Assembly (NCBI RefSeq): GCF_006125015.1
Contig: NZ_SZZN01000001.1
Location: 4,037,875 to 4,101,874, forward strand
Length of the DNA stretch: 64,000 bases
Reading direction: 5' to 3'
Source: Roseovarius arcticus
GTDB lineage: Bacteria > Pseudomonadota > Alphaproteobacteria > Rhodobacterales > Rhodobacteraceae
Part shown: positions 44,327 through 53,519 of the stretch, in pieces
Layout: each line of letters starts with the position of its first letter
Numbering within the stretch: the first letter of the stretch is position 1
The notes under the pieces: generated by a model
Database searches by the model: none
What the model saw: only the letters and a program-made list of their open reading frames with translations
What the model was told of the DNA's origin: nothing
Translations under genes and position numbers: made by a program

Positions 44327-44800
44327 ATGACCAAAACAGATAATCGCGCCCTGCGTGACGCCTTTGGCCGCTTTGCTACAGGCGTGACTGTGTTGACCAC
44401 GCGCGAGGCGGATGGCACTCCGCGTGGTTTTACGGCCAACTCATTTAGCTCTGTCTCGCTTGACCCGCCCTTGGTGTTGGTCTGCATTGGCGACAATGCC
44501 CATAGTGGACCGGCATTTTTCGCAGCATCACATTTTGCGGTGAATATCCTCACAGCCGAGCAGGAAGATGTCGCCAGACTATTTGCGTCGCGCAGCGAGC
44601 ATAAATTCAACAACGGAGATTGGGATGAGGGCGCACATAACTTGCCCCTGTTGCCCGGCGCGCTGGCCACGCTGATCTGCGTGCAGCGCAAGCTGGTCGA
44701 GGCCGGTGATCACGTAATTATGGTTGGCGAAGTGCTGGAGGCGCAAGTCAGTGATGCCCCGGCGCTGGGATATCACCGGGGCAAATTTATCGCGATTTAG
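44327..44800 (+). CDS. Flavin reductase family protein
   Basis: A 157-residue protein of the FMN-binding split-barrel family. It has FGRFATGVTVLTTREADGT, GFTANSFSSVSLDPPLVLV and the final GYHRGKFIAI. It reduces FMN/FAD with NAD(P)H, often for a two-component monooxygenase, but no partner oxygenase is nearby. It is convergent with gshA, with only 7 bases between the stops. Confidence 0.9.
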   Translation: MTKTDNRALRDAFGRFATGVTVLTTREADGTPRGFTANSFSSVSLDPPLVLVCIGDNAHSGPAFFAASHFAVNILTAEQEDVARLFASRSEHKFNNGDWDEGAHNLPLLPGALATLICVQRKLVEAGDHVIMVGEVLEAQVSDAPALGYHRGKFIAI

Positions 44801-44807
44801 GCGGAGC

Positions 44808-46178
44808 CTAGTATGAGTACTCGCCGTAGATCCGGCTTAGATCGCCATTCCACTCGCCATTATAGCGCGCCAGCAGCTCATCCGCCGGGGTCTGGCCCGA
44901 CTCGACGCTTTCGCGCAGGGCGTTCAGAAAATGCGTCTCGTCAGGGATCAAGCCTTCGGCACCGGGACGTGCGCGGGCGCGCAGACCAGCATTGGAGATG
45001 TCCACCGCCTGCCGCGCCAGTTCGTGCATGTCGATGCCATCCACCTTTGCCTGAAGCGCGTCCTCGCTGGCCGCGATGCGCAGCGCATCGCGCTGCTCGG
45101 GCGTCCACCCCTTGACCAGATCCCATGCCGCATCAAGGCTGCTGCTGTCATACATAATGCCGGTCCAGAATGCGGGCAGGGCGCATAGGCGCCGCCAAGG
45201 GCCGCCGTCGGCGCCGCGCATCTCCATGAATTTCTTGATCCGGGCCTCGGGGAAAATAGTGGTCAGGTGATCGGCCCAATCCGACAATGTCGCGACCTCG
45301 CCCGGCAGTGCCGGCAACTCTCCACGCATGAAATCGCGAAAGGACATCCCCAACGCATCAATATATTTGCCGTCGCGATAGACAAAATACATCGGTACAT
45401 CGAGCGCGTAGTCGACATAGCGTTCGAACCCCATACCGTCCTCAAATACGAAGGGAAGCATCCCGGTACGGTCGGCGTCCAGATCGCGCCACACGCGGGC
45501 ACGCCACGATTTATGGCCGTTTGGTTTGCCCTCAAAAAACGGCGAGTTGGCAAAAAGCGCTGTCGCGACGGGCTGAAGCGCCAGCGCCACGCGGAATTTC
45601 TTGACCATGTCGGCCTCGGACGCAAAATCCAGATTGACCTGTACGGTGCATGTACGCCGCATCATCGTGCGGCCCATCGTGCCGACCTTTTGCATGTAGG
45701 CATCCATCAGCTTGTAACGGCCTTTGGGCATCAGAGGCATATCGTCGTGCAGCCATTCGGGCGCGGCACCTAAGCCGATAAAGCCGACACCGACGCGGTC
45801 GGCCACGTCCTTGACCTCGCGCAGATGCGCGTTGACCTCGTCGCAGGTGGCATGGATCGTCTCTAGCGGGGCGCCACTGAGTTCGAGTTGGCCGCCCGGC
45901 TCAAGCGACACGTTCGCACCCGCTTTTTCCAGCCCGATCAAATTGCCGTCCTCAAGCACGGGGGACCAGCCATGGGCGTCGCGCAGCCCCTCAAGCACAG
46001 CCAAGACACTGCGCTCACCATGATACGGGATAGGCTTGTGCGTGTCTTTGCAGTAGCCGAACTTCTCGTGCTCGGTGCCAATGCGCCAATCTTCCTTGGG
46101 CTTGTTGCCGTCCTCAAGGTATTCGGCCAACTGGCTATGATGCTCGATCGGCCCGCCGCCGGACTGGGGAATGGACAT
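44808..46178 (-). CDS. gshA: Glutamate--cysteine ligase
   Basis: A 456-residue enzyme of the GCS2 (plant-like, alphaproteobacterial) branch, which makes gamma-glutamylcysteine in glutathione synthesis. Recognisable parts are WRIGTEHEKFGY near residue 32, GANVSLEPGGQLELSGAPLE, MMRRTCTVQVNLDFASEADM and FMEMRGADGGPWRRLCALPA. Substrate- and metal-binding Glu/Arg residues in these segments are intact. It stands alone, upstream of the rsmE pair in the same direction. Confidence 0.95.
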   Translation of the reverse strand: MSIPQSGGGPIEHHSQLAEYLEDGNKPKEDWRIGTEHEKFGYCKDTHKPIPYHGERSVLAVLEGLRDAHGWSPVLEDGNLIGLEKAGANVSLEPGGQLELSGAPLETIHATCDEVNAHLREVKDVADRVGVGFIGLGAAPEWLHDDMPLMPKGRYKLMDAYMQKVGTMGRTMMRRTCTVQVNLDFASEADMVKKFRVALALQPVATALFANSPFFEGKPNGHKSWRARVWRDLDADRTGMLPFVFEDGMGFERYVDYALDVPMYFVYRDGKYIDALGMSFRDFMRGELPALPGEVATLSDWADHLTTIFPEARIKKFMEMRGADGGPWRRLCALPAFWTGIMYDSSSLDAAWDLVKGWTPEQRDALRIAASEDALQAKVDGIDMHELARQAVDISNAGLRARARPGAEGLIPDETHFLNALRESVESGQTPADELLARYNGEWNGDLSRIYGEYSY

Positions 46179-46253
46179 GGCTTGGCCTCCGTTGGTTTTC
46201 AGTTTCAGTAGGTGGCGCGAGGGCAGGGGGGTGTCAACCCCGCCAAGCGCCGC

Positions 46254-46799
46254 TTAGGTCACGCGCAGATGCGGCGGGGCTGTGCCGGGACGCTGCCACA
46301 GCTGGGCGCGGCCAGCGCCTGTCTGATCCGCGCCTGTGCGGCGCATTTCGGCGAGCATACGCTCGGTCTTCATTCCCGGCAGGGCGGCGAACACGTCAAA
46401 GAGCGCGTCCGCGCCTGCCGCAGTTAGCGGGATCATCACGTCGGGCTGATCCGGCTGGCTGAGCGCCCAATGCGCAGGCTTGCCCGTCCGATCAAGCGCG
46501 AGCGCGGTCATTTCTGACCGGGCCACGACACCGCCGCCCAGTGGGCCGAAGTAGCCGATGGCACCCTCGTCGATTTGCACGACGCCCGGCCCGCCTGTCC
46601 CTGCGGCAAAGCGCAGCCGCTGTGCGGCAGCGACCAGCGATATGGCGCCTCCCAGCGCTATGGTGACGCCCAGCCAGAAGGTTATGTCATAACTGCGCAG
46701 GGCGATAAGCGTGCCCAGCGCCAGCACGCCGATGCTGATGAGGATACCGCGCCAGCGGGTGAGGGCTGCCACCGCCTGGGGACGCATGAAGCGGTTCAT
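46254..46799 (-). CDS. Hypothetical membrane protein downstream of rsmE
   Basis: A 181-residue protein with two adjacent membrane helices near the N-terminus (GILISIGVLALGTLIALRS and ITFWLGVTIALGGAISLVAA), followed by a cytoplasmic domain (QIDEGAIGYFGPLGGGVVA, MIPLTAAGADALFDVFAALP). Its ATG overlaps the rsmE stop by 4 bases (46796-46799), so it is translated with rsmE. The family is conserved beside rsmE in Rhodobacterales (recollection), with unknown function. The frame upstream to 46967 is the antisense side of rsmE and was not used. Confidence 0.72.
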   Translation of the reverse strand: MNRFMRPQAVAALTRWRGILISIGVLALGTLIALRSYDITFWLGVTIALGGAISLVAAAQRLRFAAGTGGPGVVQIDEGAIGYFGPLGGGVVARSEMTALALDRTGKPAHWALSQPDQPDVMIPLTAAGADALFDVFAALPGMKTERMLAEMRRTGADQTGAGRAQLWQRPGTAPPHLRVT

Positions 46800-47521
46800 G
46801 CCCAGTCGCCCAAGGTGCTTTGCCACAGCGTCAGTGCCGCGACGGCGGCGGTATCGGCGCGCAGGATACGTGGGCCAAGGCGGGTGGCATGCGCGTGGGG
46901 GAGTGCCGCGAGGCGCTTGCGCTCGGCCTCCGAGAAGCCGCCTTCGGGGCCGATCAGGACTGCCCAAGGGCCAGCCTCGCGCGGGAGCGCCATCGCGCCA
47001 TTATCTGCGAGCGCCTCGTCGCAAAACATAATGCGGCGGGCCGGGTCCCAGCCCTGCAGCAGGGCCGGCAGCTTTTGCAGAGCGTCCACTGGAGGAACGT
47101 AGGTGCCGCCGCATTGCTCTGCGGCCTCGATTGCGTGCGCTTGCAGGCGCTCCTGACGGATACGCTCGGAATTGGTGAAGTCGGTCTGCACTGGGCAGAT
47201 GCGGGAAACGCCCATCTCGGTCGCCTTTTCGACGATAAAATCGGTGCGTGCCTTTTTGATGGGTGCAAAGAGCAGCCATAAGTCGGGCGGCATTTGCAGG
47301 GGCCGCGTTTGTTGTACGCAGCGCAGCGTTCCGGCCTTCTTGCCCGCCTTCGCGACCTCGGCCAGCCATTCGCCGTCGGTGCCGTTGAACAGCAACACAT
47401 GCGTGCCAATGCCTTGCCGCATCACACCAAATAGGTAATGCGCGTTGTCGCGGCCAAGAGGAACCGTTTGCCCCGGCCCCAATGGCTGCTCTACATACAA
47501 TCTGATCTTGGCCGTATTCAT
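46796..47521 (-). CDS. rsmE: 16S rRNA (uracil-1498-N3)-methyltransferase
   Basis: A 241-residue SPOUT-class methyltransferase that modifies U1498 of 16S rRNA. It has RDNAHYLFGVMRQGIGTHV near the start and the knot motifs IVEKATEMGVSRICPVQTDF, VLIGPEGGFSEAERKRLAAL and LGPRILRADTAAVAALTLWQ. The start MNTAKIRLYVEQPL at 47521 matches the family. An upstream ATG at 47533 would abut the divergent ubiA start (47534) and has no ribosome-binding site. Confidence 0.94.
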   Translation of the reverse strand: MNTAKIRLYVEQPLGPGQTVPLGRDNAHYLFGVMRQGIGTHVLLFNGTDGEWLAEVAKAGKKAGTLRCVQQTRPLQMPPDLWLLFAPIKKARTDFIVEKATEMGVSRICPVQTDFTNSERIRQERLQAHAIEAAEQCGGTYVPPVDALQKLPALLQGWDPARRIMFCDEALADNGAMALPREAGPWAVLIGPEGGFSEAERKRLAALPHAHATRLGPRILRADTAAVAALTLWQSTLGDWA

Positions 47522-47533
47522 GAGGCGCACCAT

Positions 47534-48499
47534 ATGACCGAAGCCAATCCTAGACCAGAGGGCACAGGCACGGTTGCCGATGCGGTAGTCGGCAACTGGG
47601 TGGACCGCTATGCCCCCGCCCCGGCGCGCCCCTACCTGCGGCTTTCACGTGCAGATCGCCCCATTGGCACATGGCTGTTGCTGCTGCCGTGCTGGTGGGG
47701 CTTGTTGCTGGCGATGTTGCATGATGGGCAGGCGCGGTGGTTCGACCTGTGGATATTTGTCGCCTGCGGCCTCGGCGCGTTTTTAATGCGCGGGGCGGGC
47801 TGCACCTGGAACGATATCACCGACCGGCATATTGACGGAAGCGTCGCGCGCACGGCGTCGCGGCCCATCCCGTCGGGCCAGGTCAGCGTACGCGGCGCAC
47901 TGGTCTGGCTGGCAGTGCAAGCGCTATTGGCATTTTTAATCCTGCTAACGTTTCCGCCGATGGCAGTTGCATTGGGCATCCTCGCACTGGTGCCCGTTGC
48001 GATTTATCCCTTTGCCAAGCGGTTCACTTGGTGGCCGCAAGTTTTCCTTGGCATCGCGTTCAACTGGGGCGCGCTGCTGGTCTGGACGGCGCATACCGGA
48101 CGGCTTGATTGGCCAGCGGTGATACTCTACCTCGCGGGCATTGCATGGACGCTGTTCTATGACACGATCTATGCCCATCAGGATGTCGAGGACGATGCGC
48201 TGATCGGGGTAAAGTCGACCGCGCGTCTTTTTGGTGACCGATCGCCCATCTGGCTGCGCCGGTTCCTGGTAGCGACTGTTGTCCTGATGACGGCGGCGGT
48301 GATTCTGGCGGCCAAGGGCGGCGATCCGATCGCGCTGCTGGTGGCGCTCTTGGGCCCATGGGCGCTGGGCTTGCATCTGGTGCGGCAGATGGCGCGGCTC
48401 GATACGAACGATACTAAGGGTCTGTTGGTACTCTTCCGCTCTAACAGGGACGCGGGCCTGCTGCCCTTGCCGTTTTTCGCCATCGCGCTGCTGCTTTGA
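47534..48499 (+). CDS. ubiA: 4-hydroxybenzoate polyprenyltransferase
   Basis: A 321-residue membrane enzyme that attaches the polyprenyl chain to 4-hydroxybenzoate in ubiquinone synthesis. The two Mg-diphosphate motifs are visible: NDITDRHIDGSVARTASRPI and YDTIYAHQDVEDDALIGVKS. About eight helices follow an extended N-terminus. ATG at 47534 follows GAGGCG; an upstream frame start at 47438 lies within rsmE sequence. It is divergent from rsmE. Confidence 0.95.
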   Translation: MTEANPRPEGTGTVADAVVGNWVDRYAPAPARPYLRLSRADRPIGTWLLLLPCWWGLLLAMLHDGQARWFDLWIFVACGLGAFLMRGAGCTWNDITDRHIDGSVARTASRPIPSGQVSVRGALVWLAVQALLAFLILLTFPPMAVALGILALVPVAIYPFAKRFTWWPQVFLGIAFNWGALLVWTAHTGRLDWPAVILYLAGIAWTLFYDTIYAHQDVEDDALIGVKSTARLFGDRSPIWLRRFLVATVVLMTAAVILAAKGGDPIALLVALLGPWALGLHLVRQMARLDTNDTKGLLVLFRSNRDAGLLPLPFFAIALLL

Positions 48500-48561
48500 T
48501 TGAATTACCGCGGGCGCGGCCGTAAACAGCTACAAGATATTCCCAACGGTTGGCCCTGCAC

Positions 48562-50481
48562 ATGCGCCTCTCTGCGATCTTCGCCATAGTCGGAACATTT
48601 CTACTGGCCGCGATACTATGCCTCGTCGCTGCTGGATTTTCGGTTCAAGTGATTGAGGACAACGCCCGGCGCAGCGTGCGCAGCGAGTTGGACAAAGAAG
48701 GCATCACCTGGACCGAGGTGGACGCCGACGGCTTGCAGGTCTTTCTTGCCGGGGTTGCGCCCAGCGAGGCACGCCGCTTTGCCGCGCTGACCGTCGCGGG
48801 CCGGATTGTGGATGCAGCGCGGGTGATCGACCAGATGCTGATCGAGGACAGCGCCGAGATTGTGCCGCCGCGCTTTTCGCTGGAAATACTACGCAATGAT
48901 GGTGGGATATCGCTGATCGGGCTGATCCCCGCCTCAATGGACCGCGACGAGTTCATCGAACAGATGACAGATGCGGCAGATGGCGGCGAAGTGGCCGACC
49001 TGCTGGAGGCCGCAGATTACGCCGTCGCAAACAGCTGGGCCCCGGCGGTGAACTATGCGGTACGAGCGCTGGGCGAGTTGCCGCGCGCCAAGATCTCGGT
49101 CGAGGCGGGGCGCGTGTCGATCACCACAATGGCCGATAGCCCGGCGGAAAAGCTGATACTGGAGCAGAGTTTGCAACGCCGCGTTCCGGGGGGCCTGCGC
49201 GTATTGGTGAACGTTTCGGCGCCCCGGCCTGTCATCACGCCCTTTACCCTGCGCTTTCTGATTGAGGACGGCGTGGCCCGGTTCGATGCATGCTCTGCCG
49301 ACACCCCCGAGGCACAGCGCCAGATATTGGACGCGGCCCGTGCCGCCGGGCTGGAGGGTGCGACTGACTGCACCATCGGCCTCGGTGTGCCGACGCCGGA
49401 ATGGGGCCGCGCCGCCGTGCAGGCCATTAAGGCGCTCGCCGAACTCGGCGGCGGTAGCGTCACCATTTCAGATGCCGACATCGCGCTGATCGCAGCGCAG
49501 GGCACGCCTGAACCAAAATTTGACGATGTCGTTGGCGGGCTGAACGGCGATCTTCCCGAAGTATTCGCACTTCATCCCGTGCTGCCGCCCCCGGATGATG
49601 GCAACGCCCCCCTGATCGTGGAGTTCGTCGCGACCCTGTCGCCCGAGGGGCAGGTCCAGCTACGCGGTAAACTGGGCAGTCAGCGCTTGCGCGACACGGT
49701 CGACAGCTTTGCCAAGGCGCGCTTCCGCTCGGACGCCGTTTATACCAAGGCGCGGGTTGTCGAAGGACTGCCACCCGAGTGGCCCGTGCGCGTGCTGACC
49801 GGCCTAGAGGCGTTGGCCTATCTAGCGCATGGCGCGGTCGTGGTCACGCCGGACAATCTGACCGTCACAGGCCAGACAGGCCGCAAGGACGCCAGCGCAC
49901 AGATTGCCGGGCTACTAGCGGAAAAGCTGGGTGACGCCGCCCAATTTGATATCGAAGTCGCCTACAAGGAGGCGCTAGATCCCGTCGCTGGCTTGCCCAC
50001 GCCCGAGGAATGTGTCGCGCAGGTCGCCCGTATCCAAGAAACGCGCAAAATCAACTTTGAGCCGGGATCGCCCAACATTGACGCGAACGGTGCCGCGATC
50101 ATGAACGATATTGCCGACATTTTGGGAAAATGCGGTGAGATCCAGATTGAAATCGGCGGGCACACGGATAGTCAGGGCCGCGAAGAGATGAATGCCAGCC
50201 TAAGCGAGGGCCGCGCCAGTGCCGTTCTTGATGCGCTGCGCACGCGGCGGGTGTTAACCTCTAGCTTTACCGCCAAGGGATACGGCGAGAGCCAGCCCAT
50301 TGCAGGCAATGATTCCGAGGAGGGCCGAGAGGCCAACCGCCGTATCGAGTTCAAGCTGATCGAGGCCGAACCTGCGCCGGACCCAGACAACTCGGGACTT
50401 GAAAGCGCGGGCGAAGCGGGGCAGGAAGGAACCGAAGCAAGCGAAGACACGGCAGAAGGCAGCGGCGATGAACAGGACTGA
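48562..50481 (+). CDS. OmpA family protein with BON-like repeats
   Basis: A 639-residue envelope protein. It has an N-terminal hydrophobic anchor (IFAIVGTFLLAAILCLVAAG), several periplasmic BON-like segments (DKEGITWTEVDADGLQVFLA, and later VVVTPDNLTVTGQTGRKDAS), and a C-terminal OmpA domain (INFEPGSPNIDANGAAIM, IGGHTDSQGREEMNASLSEG, YGESQPIAGNDSEEGREANR). The OmpA domain should bind peptidoglycan. The Glu/Ala-rich tail is disordered. The stop overlaps the next gene by 14 bases, so the two form an operon. Confidence 0.92.
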   Translation: MRLSAIFAIVGTFLLAAILCLVAAGFSVQVIEDNARRSVRSELDKEGITWTEVDADGLQVFLAGVAPSEARRFAALTVAGRIVDAARVIDQMLIEDSAEIVPPRFSLEILRNDGGISLIGLIPASMDRDEFIEQMTDAADGGEVADLLEAADYAVANSWAPAVNYAVRALGELPRAKISVEAGRVSITTMADSPAEKLILEQSLQRRVPGGLRVLVNVSAPRPVITPFTLRFLIEDGVARFDACSADTPEAQRQILDAARAAGLEGATDCTIGLGVPTPEWGRAAVQAIKALAELGGGSVTISDADIALIAAQGTPEPKFDDVVGGLNGDLPEVFALHPVLPPPDDGNAPLIVEFVATLSPEGQVQLRGKLGSQRLRDTVDSFAKARFRSDAVYTKARVVEGLPPEWPVRVLTGLEALAYLAHGAVVVTPDNLTVTGQTGRKDASAQIAGLLAEKLGDAAQFDIEVAYKEALDPVAGLPTPEECVAQVARIQETRKINFEPGSPNIDANGAAIMNDIADILGKCGEIQIEIGGHTDSQGREEMNASLSEGRASAVLDALRTRRVLTSSFTAKGYGESQPIAGNDSEEGREANRRIEFKLIEAEPAPDPDNSGLESAGEAGQEGTEASEDTAEGSGDEQD

Positions 50482-50794
50482 ATTCATCATCGCCACGGCG
50501 ATCATCCTCTTTGTCGCATTTGCGCTAGGTTGGTTCGCAAACTGGATTGTTCACCGCTTTATCCGCGTATCCCATTCTGACGTCGGCGAATTGGACCGCA
50601 TGGCCCAAGAACTGCATGAGGCCGAGGAAACGCGCGATCAGGCGATCACATACCTGCAGCAGCGCGAAGCCGAACTGACCAATCAGTTAAGCCAGACCGA
50701 AGCCGAACTGGCCGCCACGATGGAAGGCCTACGCGAGGCCCGCCAAGAGGCCGAGCATATGCGCGCGCATATCGAGCGGACAAGCCAAGGCTAG
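50468..50794 (+). CDS. Conserved hypothetical membrane-anchored coiled-coil protein
   Basis: A 108-residue protein with one membrane helix (FIIATAIILFVAFALGWFANW) and a long heptad-rich, Glu/Gln-rich coiled coil (DRMAQELHEAEETRDQAITY, QREAELTNQLSQTEAELAAT). It starts within the end of the OmpA-family gene (14-base overlap) and is translationally coupled to it. No specific domain is recognised. Pairing with an OmpA/BON protein suggests a structural role at the envelope. Confidence 0.8.
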   Translation: MNRTEFIIATAIILFVAFALGWFANWIVHRFIRVSHSDVGELDRMAQELHEAEETRDQAITYLQQREAELTNQLSQTEAELAATMEGLREARQEAEHMRAHIERTSQG

Positions 50795-50909
50795 ACCCTA
50801 AGGCTGAATGATCACGCAGCCGCTAAACCTCTACAACTTGAAGTGTTAACGGCGCCGTAACACCTGACCTGCTATCTCTGCCCTTGGGTGAGTTAAAGAG
50901 GTGATGGAG

Positions 50910-51023
50910 ATGAGCGCGCATAGCAACGCGGCGCCAGTCATCATCAAGAGAAAGAAAATTATCGCTGGCGGCGGGCATCATGGTGGTGCTTGGAAGGTGG
51001 CGATAGCATTTTCCTTTGGCTAG
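50910..51023 (+). pseudogene. Flagellar motor protein MotB, N-terminal remnant
   Basis: A 37-codon frame with a good ribosome-binding site (AAAGAGGTGATGGAG). It encodes MSAHSNAAPVIIKRKKIIAG followed by GGHHGGAWKVA, the unmistakable start of MotB just before its membrane helix. The next residues should be YADFVTAMMAFFLL; here they are IAFSFG and then a stop at 51021. In another frame IFLWLAALCANY follows, with no OmpA-like domain anywhere before flgN. The gene has therefore lost its membrane helix and peptidoglycan-binding domain. Confidence 0.75.
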
Positions 51024-51215
51024 CGGCGCTTTGCGCCAATTACATATCCCGCCCCCTATGCGGAGGCGGATTTGGACGTCATTCTGACAAGTGCGGCACG
51101 GTGGAGACCGATGCTGCGCCACCCAAGATGGATGCAGGGACAGAATGGCGTGATATGTCCTAAGGGAATGCTAAAGCGGCTTTGCTATGTCAGTGGCATT
51201 TGAGACAAACGCGAT

Positions 51216-51575
51216 CTACGCGCGTTTTTCGACCTTATGCTCTATGATATCCGAAATCTCGGATTTGCGACCAGTCTTGTCGTAGGTTTCCAGCGTGCGG
51301 CGGACCTTGCGAAACGCAGCCAGACGGCCCGCGACTGTGCGAATACCTTGTAGTGCACCATCCAACAGCGCCTGATTGCGCAGCACCTTGCCGCGTAGAT
51401 TCGCGATGCTAGCTTGGGTGTCAGGCTCTTGCGCATTTAGCGTGTCTATCAGCACCTCCTTGCGCGTCAGCAGTGTGCCGATCTTCTCCAGATCGCCGTT
51501 CAGCAGCGCGCGGCGCTCTTCGTCAAGCAGCTCGTCCAGCTTGTCGATCAGGGCCTGTGCGGTTTCATGCGTCAT
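51216..51575 (-). CDS. flgN: FlgN-like flagellar export chaperone
   Basis: A 119-residue all-helical protein opening MTHETAQALIDKLDELLDEE and continuing with RRALLNGDLEKIGTLLTRKE, typical of the FlgN/FliS-type chaperones that hold hook-associated proteins FlgK and FlgL before export. It starts inside the end of the rod-binding protein gene (11-base overlap), so the two are coupled. FlgK and FlgL are not in the window. The assignment rests on size, helical pattern and flagellar neighbours. Confidence 0.75.
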   Translation of the reverse strand: MTHETAQALIDKLDELLDEERRALLNGDLEKIGTLLTRKEVLIDTLNAQEPDTQASIANLRGKVLRNQALLDGALQGIRTVAGRLAAFRKVRRTLETYDKTGRKSEISDIIEHKVEKRA

Positions 51576-51855
51576 GTGTCGTCTCCATCATTGATCTATA
51601 GATTGTATCGGCTAGCCCCAAGCCACCTGACTTTACCATTTCATCAGCGAGCGCCTGCCGCTGGAAGGAGGCGAATTGTTCCTCTCCAATGCCGCCGACG
51701 AAATTGTCGCTTTTTCCGAAACCCGCAGATTTTAGCATTTCGGCCAAGAACGTGGCCTCTAGCTTCTGCGCGGCTTCGCGCGCGCTAAGCGGCGTGGCGA
51801 TCCGCGCATGCGCCCTTGGCACCGGGGTCGGCCCGATCGGTAAATTATCCGTCAC
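51565..51855 (-). CDS. Rod-binding protein (FlgJ N-terminal domain)
   Basis: A 96-residue protein equivalent to the N-terminal half of FlgJ. It has AAQKLEATFLAEMLKSAGFG, EEQFASFQRQALADEMVKSG and GLGLADTIYRSM. It assists assembly of the flagellar rod. It lacks the muramidase domain found in enterobacterial FlgJ, as is usual in alphaproteobacteria. It is divergent from fliK with 112 bases between them. Confidence 0.85.
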   Translation of the reverse strand: MTDNLPIGPTPVPRAHARIATPLSAREAAQKLEATFLAEMLKSAGFGKSDNFVGGIGEEQFASFQRQALADEMVKSGGLGLADTIYRSMMETTHDA

Positions 51856-51967
51856 GAGAATATCTCCAATTTAATGAACTCAGATGCATTTGATCGCAAA
51901 CCAGTAAAGAAGCAGTAACCAGCTTTTGCGAATATGCCCCTCGACGGAAGAAATCCTGGAGGCACAC

Positions 51968-53506
51968 ATGCTCGGCTCTTTGACCACACCAAATTCAGCG
52001 AGGGCGCATCCCGCGGCAGTTGCGGAACATGACAAGGCAGCGCGGGCTCCGGAGCGAACCACTGCGCAAGGCGATGCCGTATCCAAGGCGCTGACATTTC
52101 AGTCTTTTTTGGAAGAAAAGAAGGATGGTGCGCCCCGTAAAGATTCCCTTGCCGTAGGCACGCCTGAGGATAGCGCCGCACCCGCTGACTCGGCACTGGA
52201 CGATGACCAGATATCGGCCGCGCCCATTGAAACTGATTCGGAATTTATCGAAGCTGACAGTGAGCTTGAGGAGCATGAAGAGGACGACACACTCATGCAC
52301 CTTGATGGGCTCGGGGACGAATTCAGTGAGTTCGCCCAGAAAAACACGTCTCAATCAAGCTGGGACGCGAGTGTGGCGGACCAGCTTGGGGGCCAATCCA
52401 TCGACGACTCACCGCAACGTGATGGGCCTGCCGGGATTGAGGCGTCTGGACTAACAATGATGGGCCGTACGGCAAACACACTGCCGCAATCGAAGCCATC
52501 CTTGCAGCCACCGGACATCCCATCCGCTACACAGACTATGCTGGCGGGCATCGCTGCGGAAACCGCGTCCGATCTGCCGCCCACCTCTGCGGGTCAGGGC
52601 ACGTCCTCAGTCGTTTCTGACGGAGCTATGGAATCGCATGGCAGTGTCGAAACGTCAGGGCGGTCAGGATCAGTGATTGTGGGCGGGTCAAAGCTAGGAG
52701 AAATTGCCGAGCCCCCTAGGCTGGTCCTGCCGACCTCATCTGAAGGGGTGGATCCAAAACAAGTTGAGAAACTCGTTGGGCAACCTGGCGCCGAGGTAGC
52801 GCCGCGGTCGCCACTGTTGCTTGGAAACGCTGCCACACCGGTCGAGGAGTTTATCCCCAGAGCCGGGCATTCATCAGTCATCAACGGAAATGCTGCGCAA
52901 CTTAACCATGCTTGGCCGATGAAGACTGCCCAAGCCACAACTGGTTTCAAGATCACTGCGACAGTCGAAGGCTTGCCATCCGCTGATATTTTGCCGGGTG
53001 ATTCTAGGTCCGCTGTGATGGATGTCGGCGATGATGCAAATTTGGCGCTGGAGGGAGCTACGCACCGCGCGGTGAGCGAGGCGCGCACAGCGTCGCTGAT
53101 GCTTCATCACGGCGCGACAACCACCCGCAACGTGGCGGCGCAGATCAGTGAGGCCATGGCCAAGGCTGCCGAGCGATCAATTGACGTCATTTTGAATCCT
53201 GCCGAGCTGGGCCGTGTGCGGATCACGCTATCGTATTCGGACGCAGGCATGATTGTTAATGTCGCTGCGGAGCGGGCAGAAACGCTCGAAATGATGCGCC
53301 GCCATAGCGATATCCTTGGGCAGGAATTCACGGATTTGGGATACGGCGGTACCGATTTCACCTTCGCCCACGAAGACGGCGCTAACGAAGATGGAGGCTC
53401 GCAGGGAAGAGGCGAGGCCGCACCTGATGCCAGCCCTGCACCCAAATCCGACACGACTATTATTTTGCGGGCGGCACCCGCCGACCGCCTCGACATCCGC
53501 CTCTAG
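51968..53506 (+). CDS. fliK: Flagellar hook-length control protein FliK
   Basis: A 512-residue protein with a long, low-complexity, Ser/Asp/Pro-rich secreted N-terminal part and a C-terminal Flg_hook domain (RSIDVILNPAELGRVRITLS, GMIVNVAAERAETLEMMRRH, ILGQEFTDLGYGGTDFTF). It measures hook length and switches export specificity. ATG at 51968 follows CTGGAGG; an upstream ATG at 51926 lacks one. It is 13 bases upstream of flgD, in one operon. Confidence 0.88.
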   Translation: MLGSLTTPNSARAHPAAVAEHDKAARAPERTTAQGDAVSKALTFQSFLEEKKDGAPRKDSLAVGTPEDSAAPADSALDDDQISAAPIETDSEFIEADSELEEHEEDDTLMHLDGLGDEFSEFAQKNTSQSSWDASVADQLGGQSIDDSPQRDGPAGIEASGLTMMGRTANTLPQSKPSLQPPDIPSATQTMLAGIAAETASDLPPTSAGQGTSSVVSDGAMESHGSVETSGRSGSVIVGGSKLGEIAEPPRLVLPTSSEGVDPKQVEKLVGQPGAEVAPRSPLLLGNAATPVEEFIPRAGHSSVINGNAAQLNHAWPMKTAQATTGFKITATVEGLPSADILPGDSRSAVMDVGDDANLALEGATHRAVSEARTASLMLHHGATTTRNVAAQISEAMAKAAERSIDVILNPAELGRVRITLSYSDAGMIVNVAAERAETLEMMRRHSDILGQEFTDLGYGGTDFTFAHEDGANEDGGSQGRGEAAPDASPAPKSDTTIILRAAPADRLDIRL

Positions 53507-53519
53507 AAAGGACGAAAAA

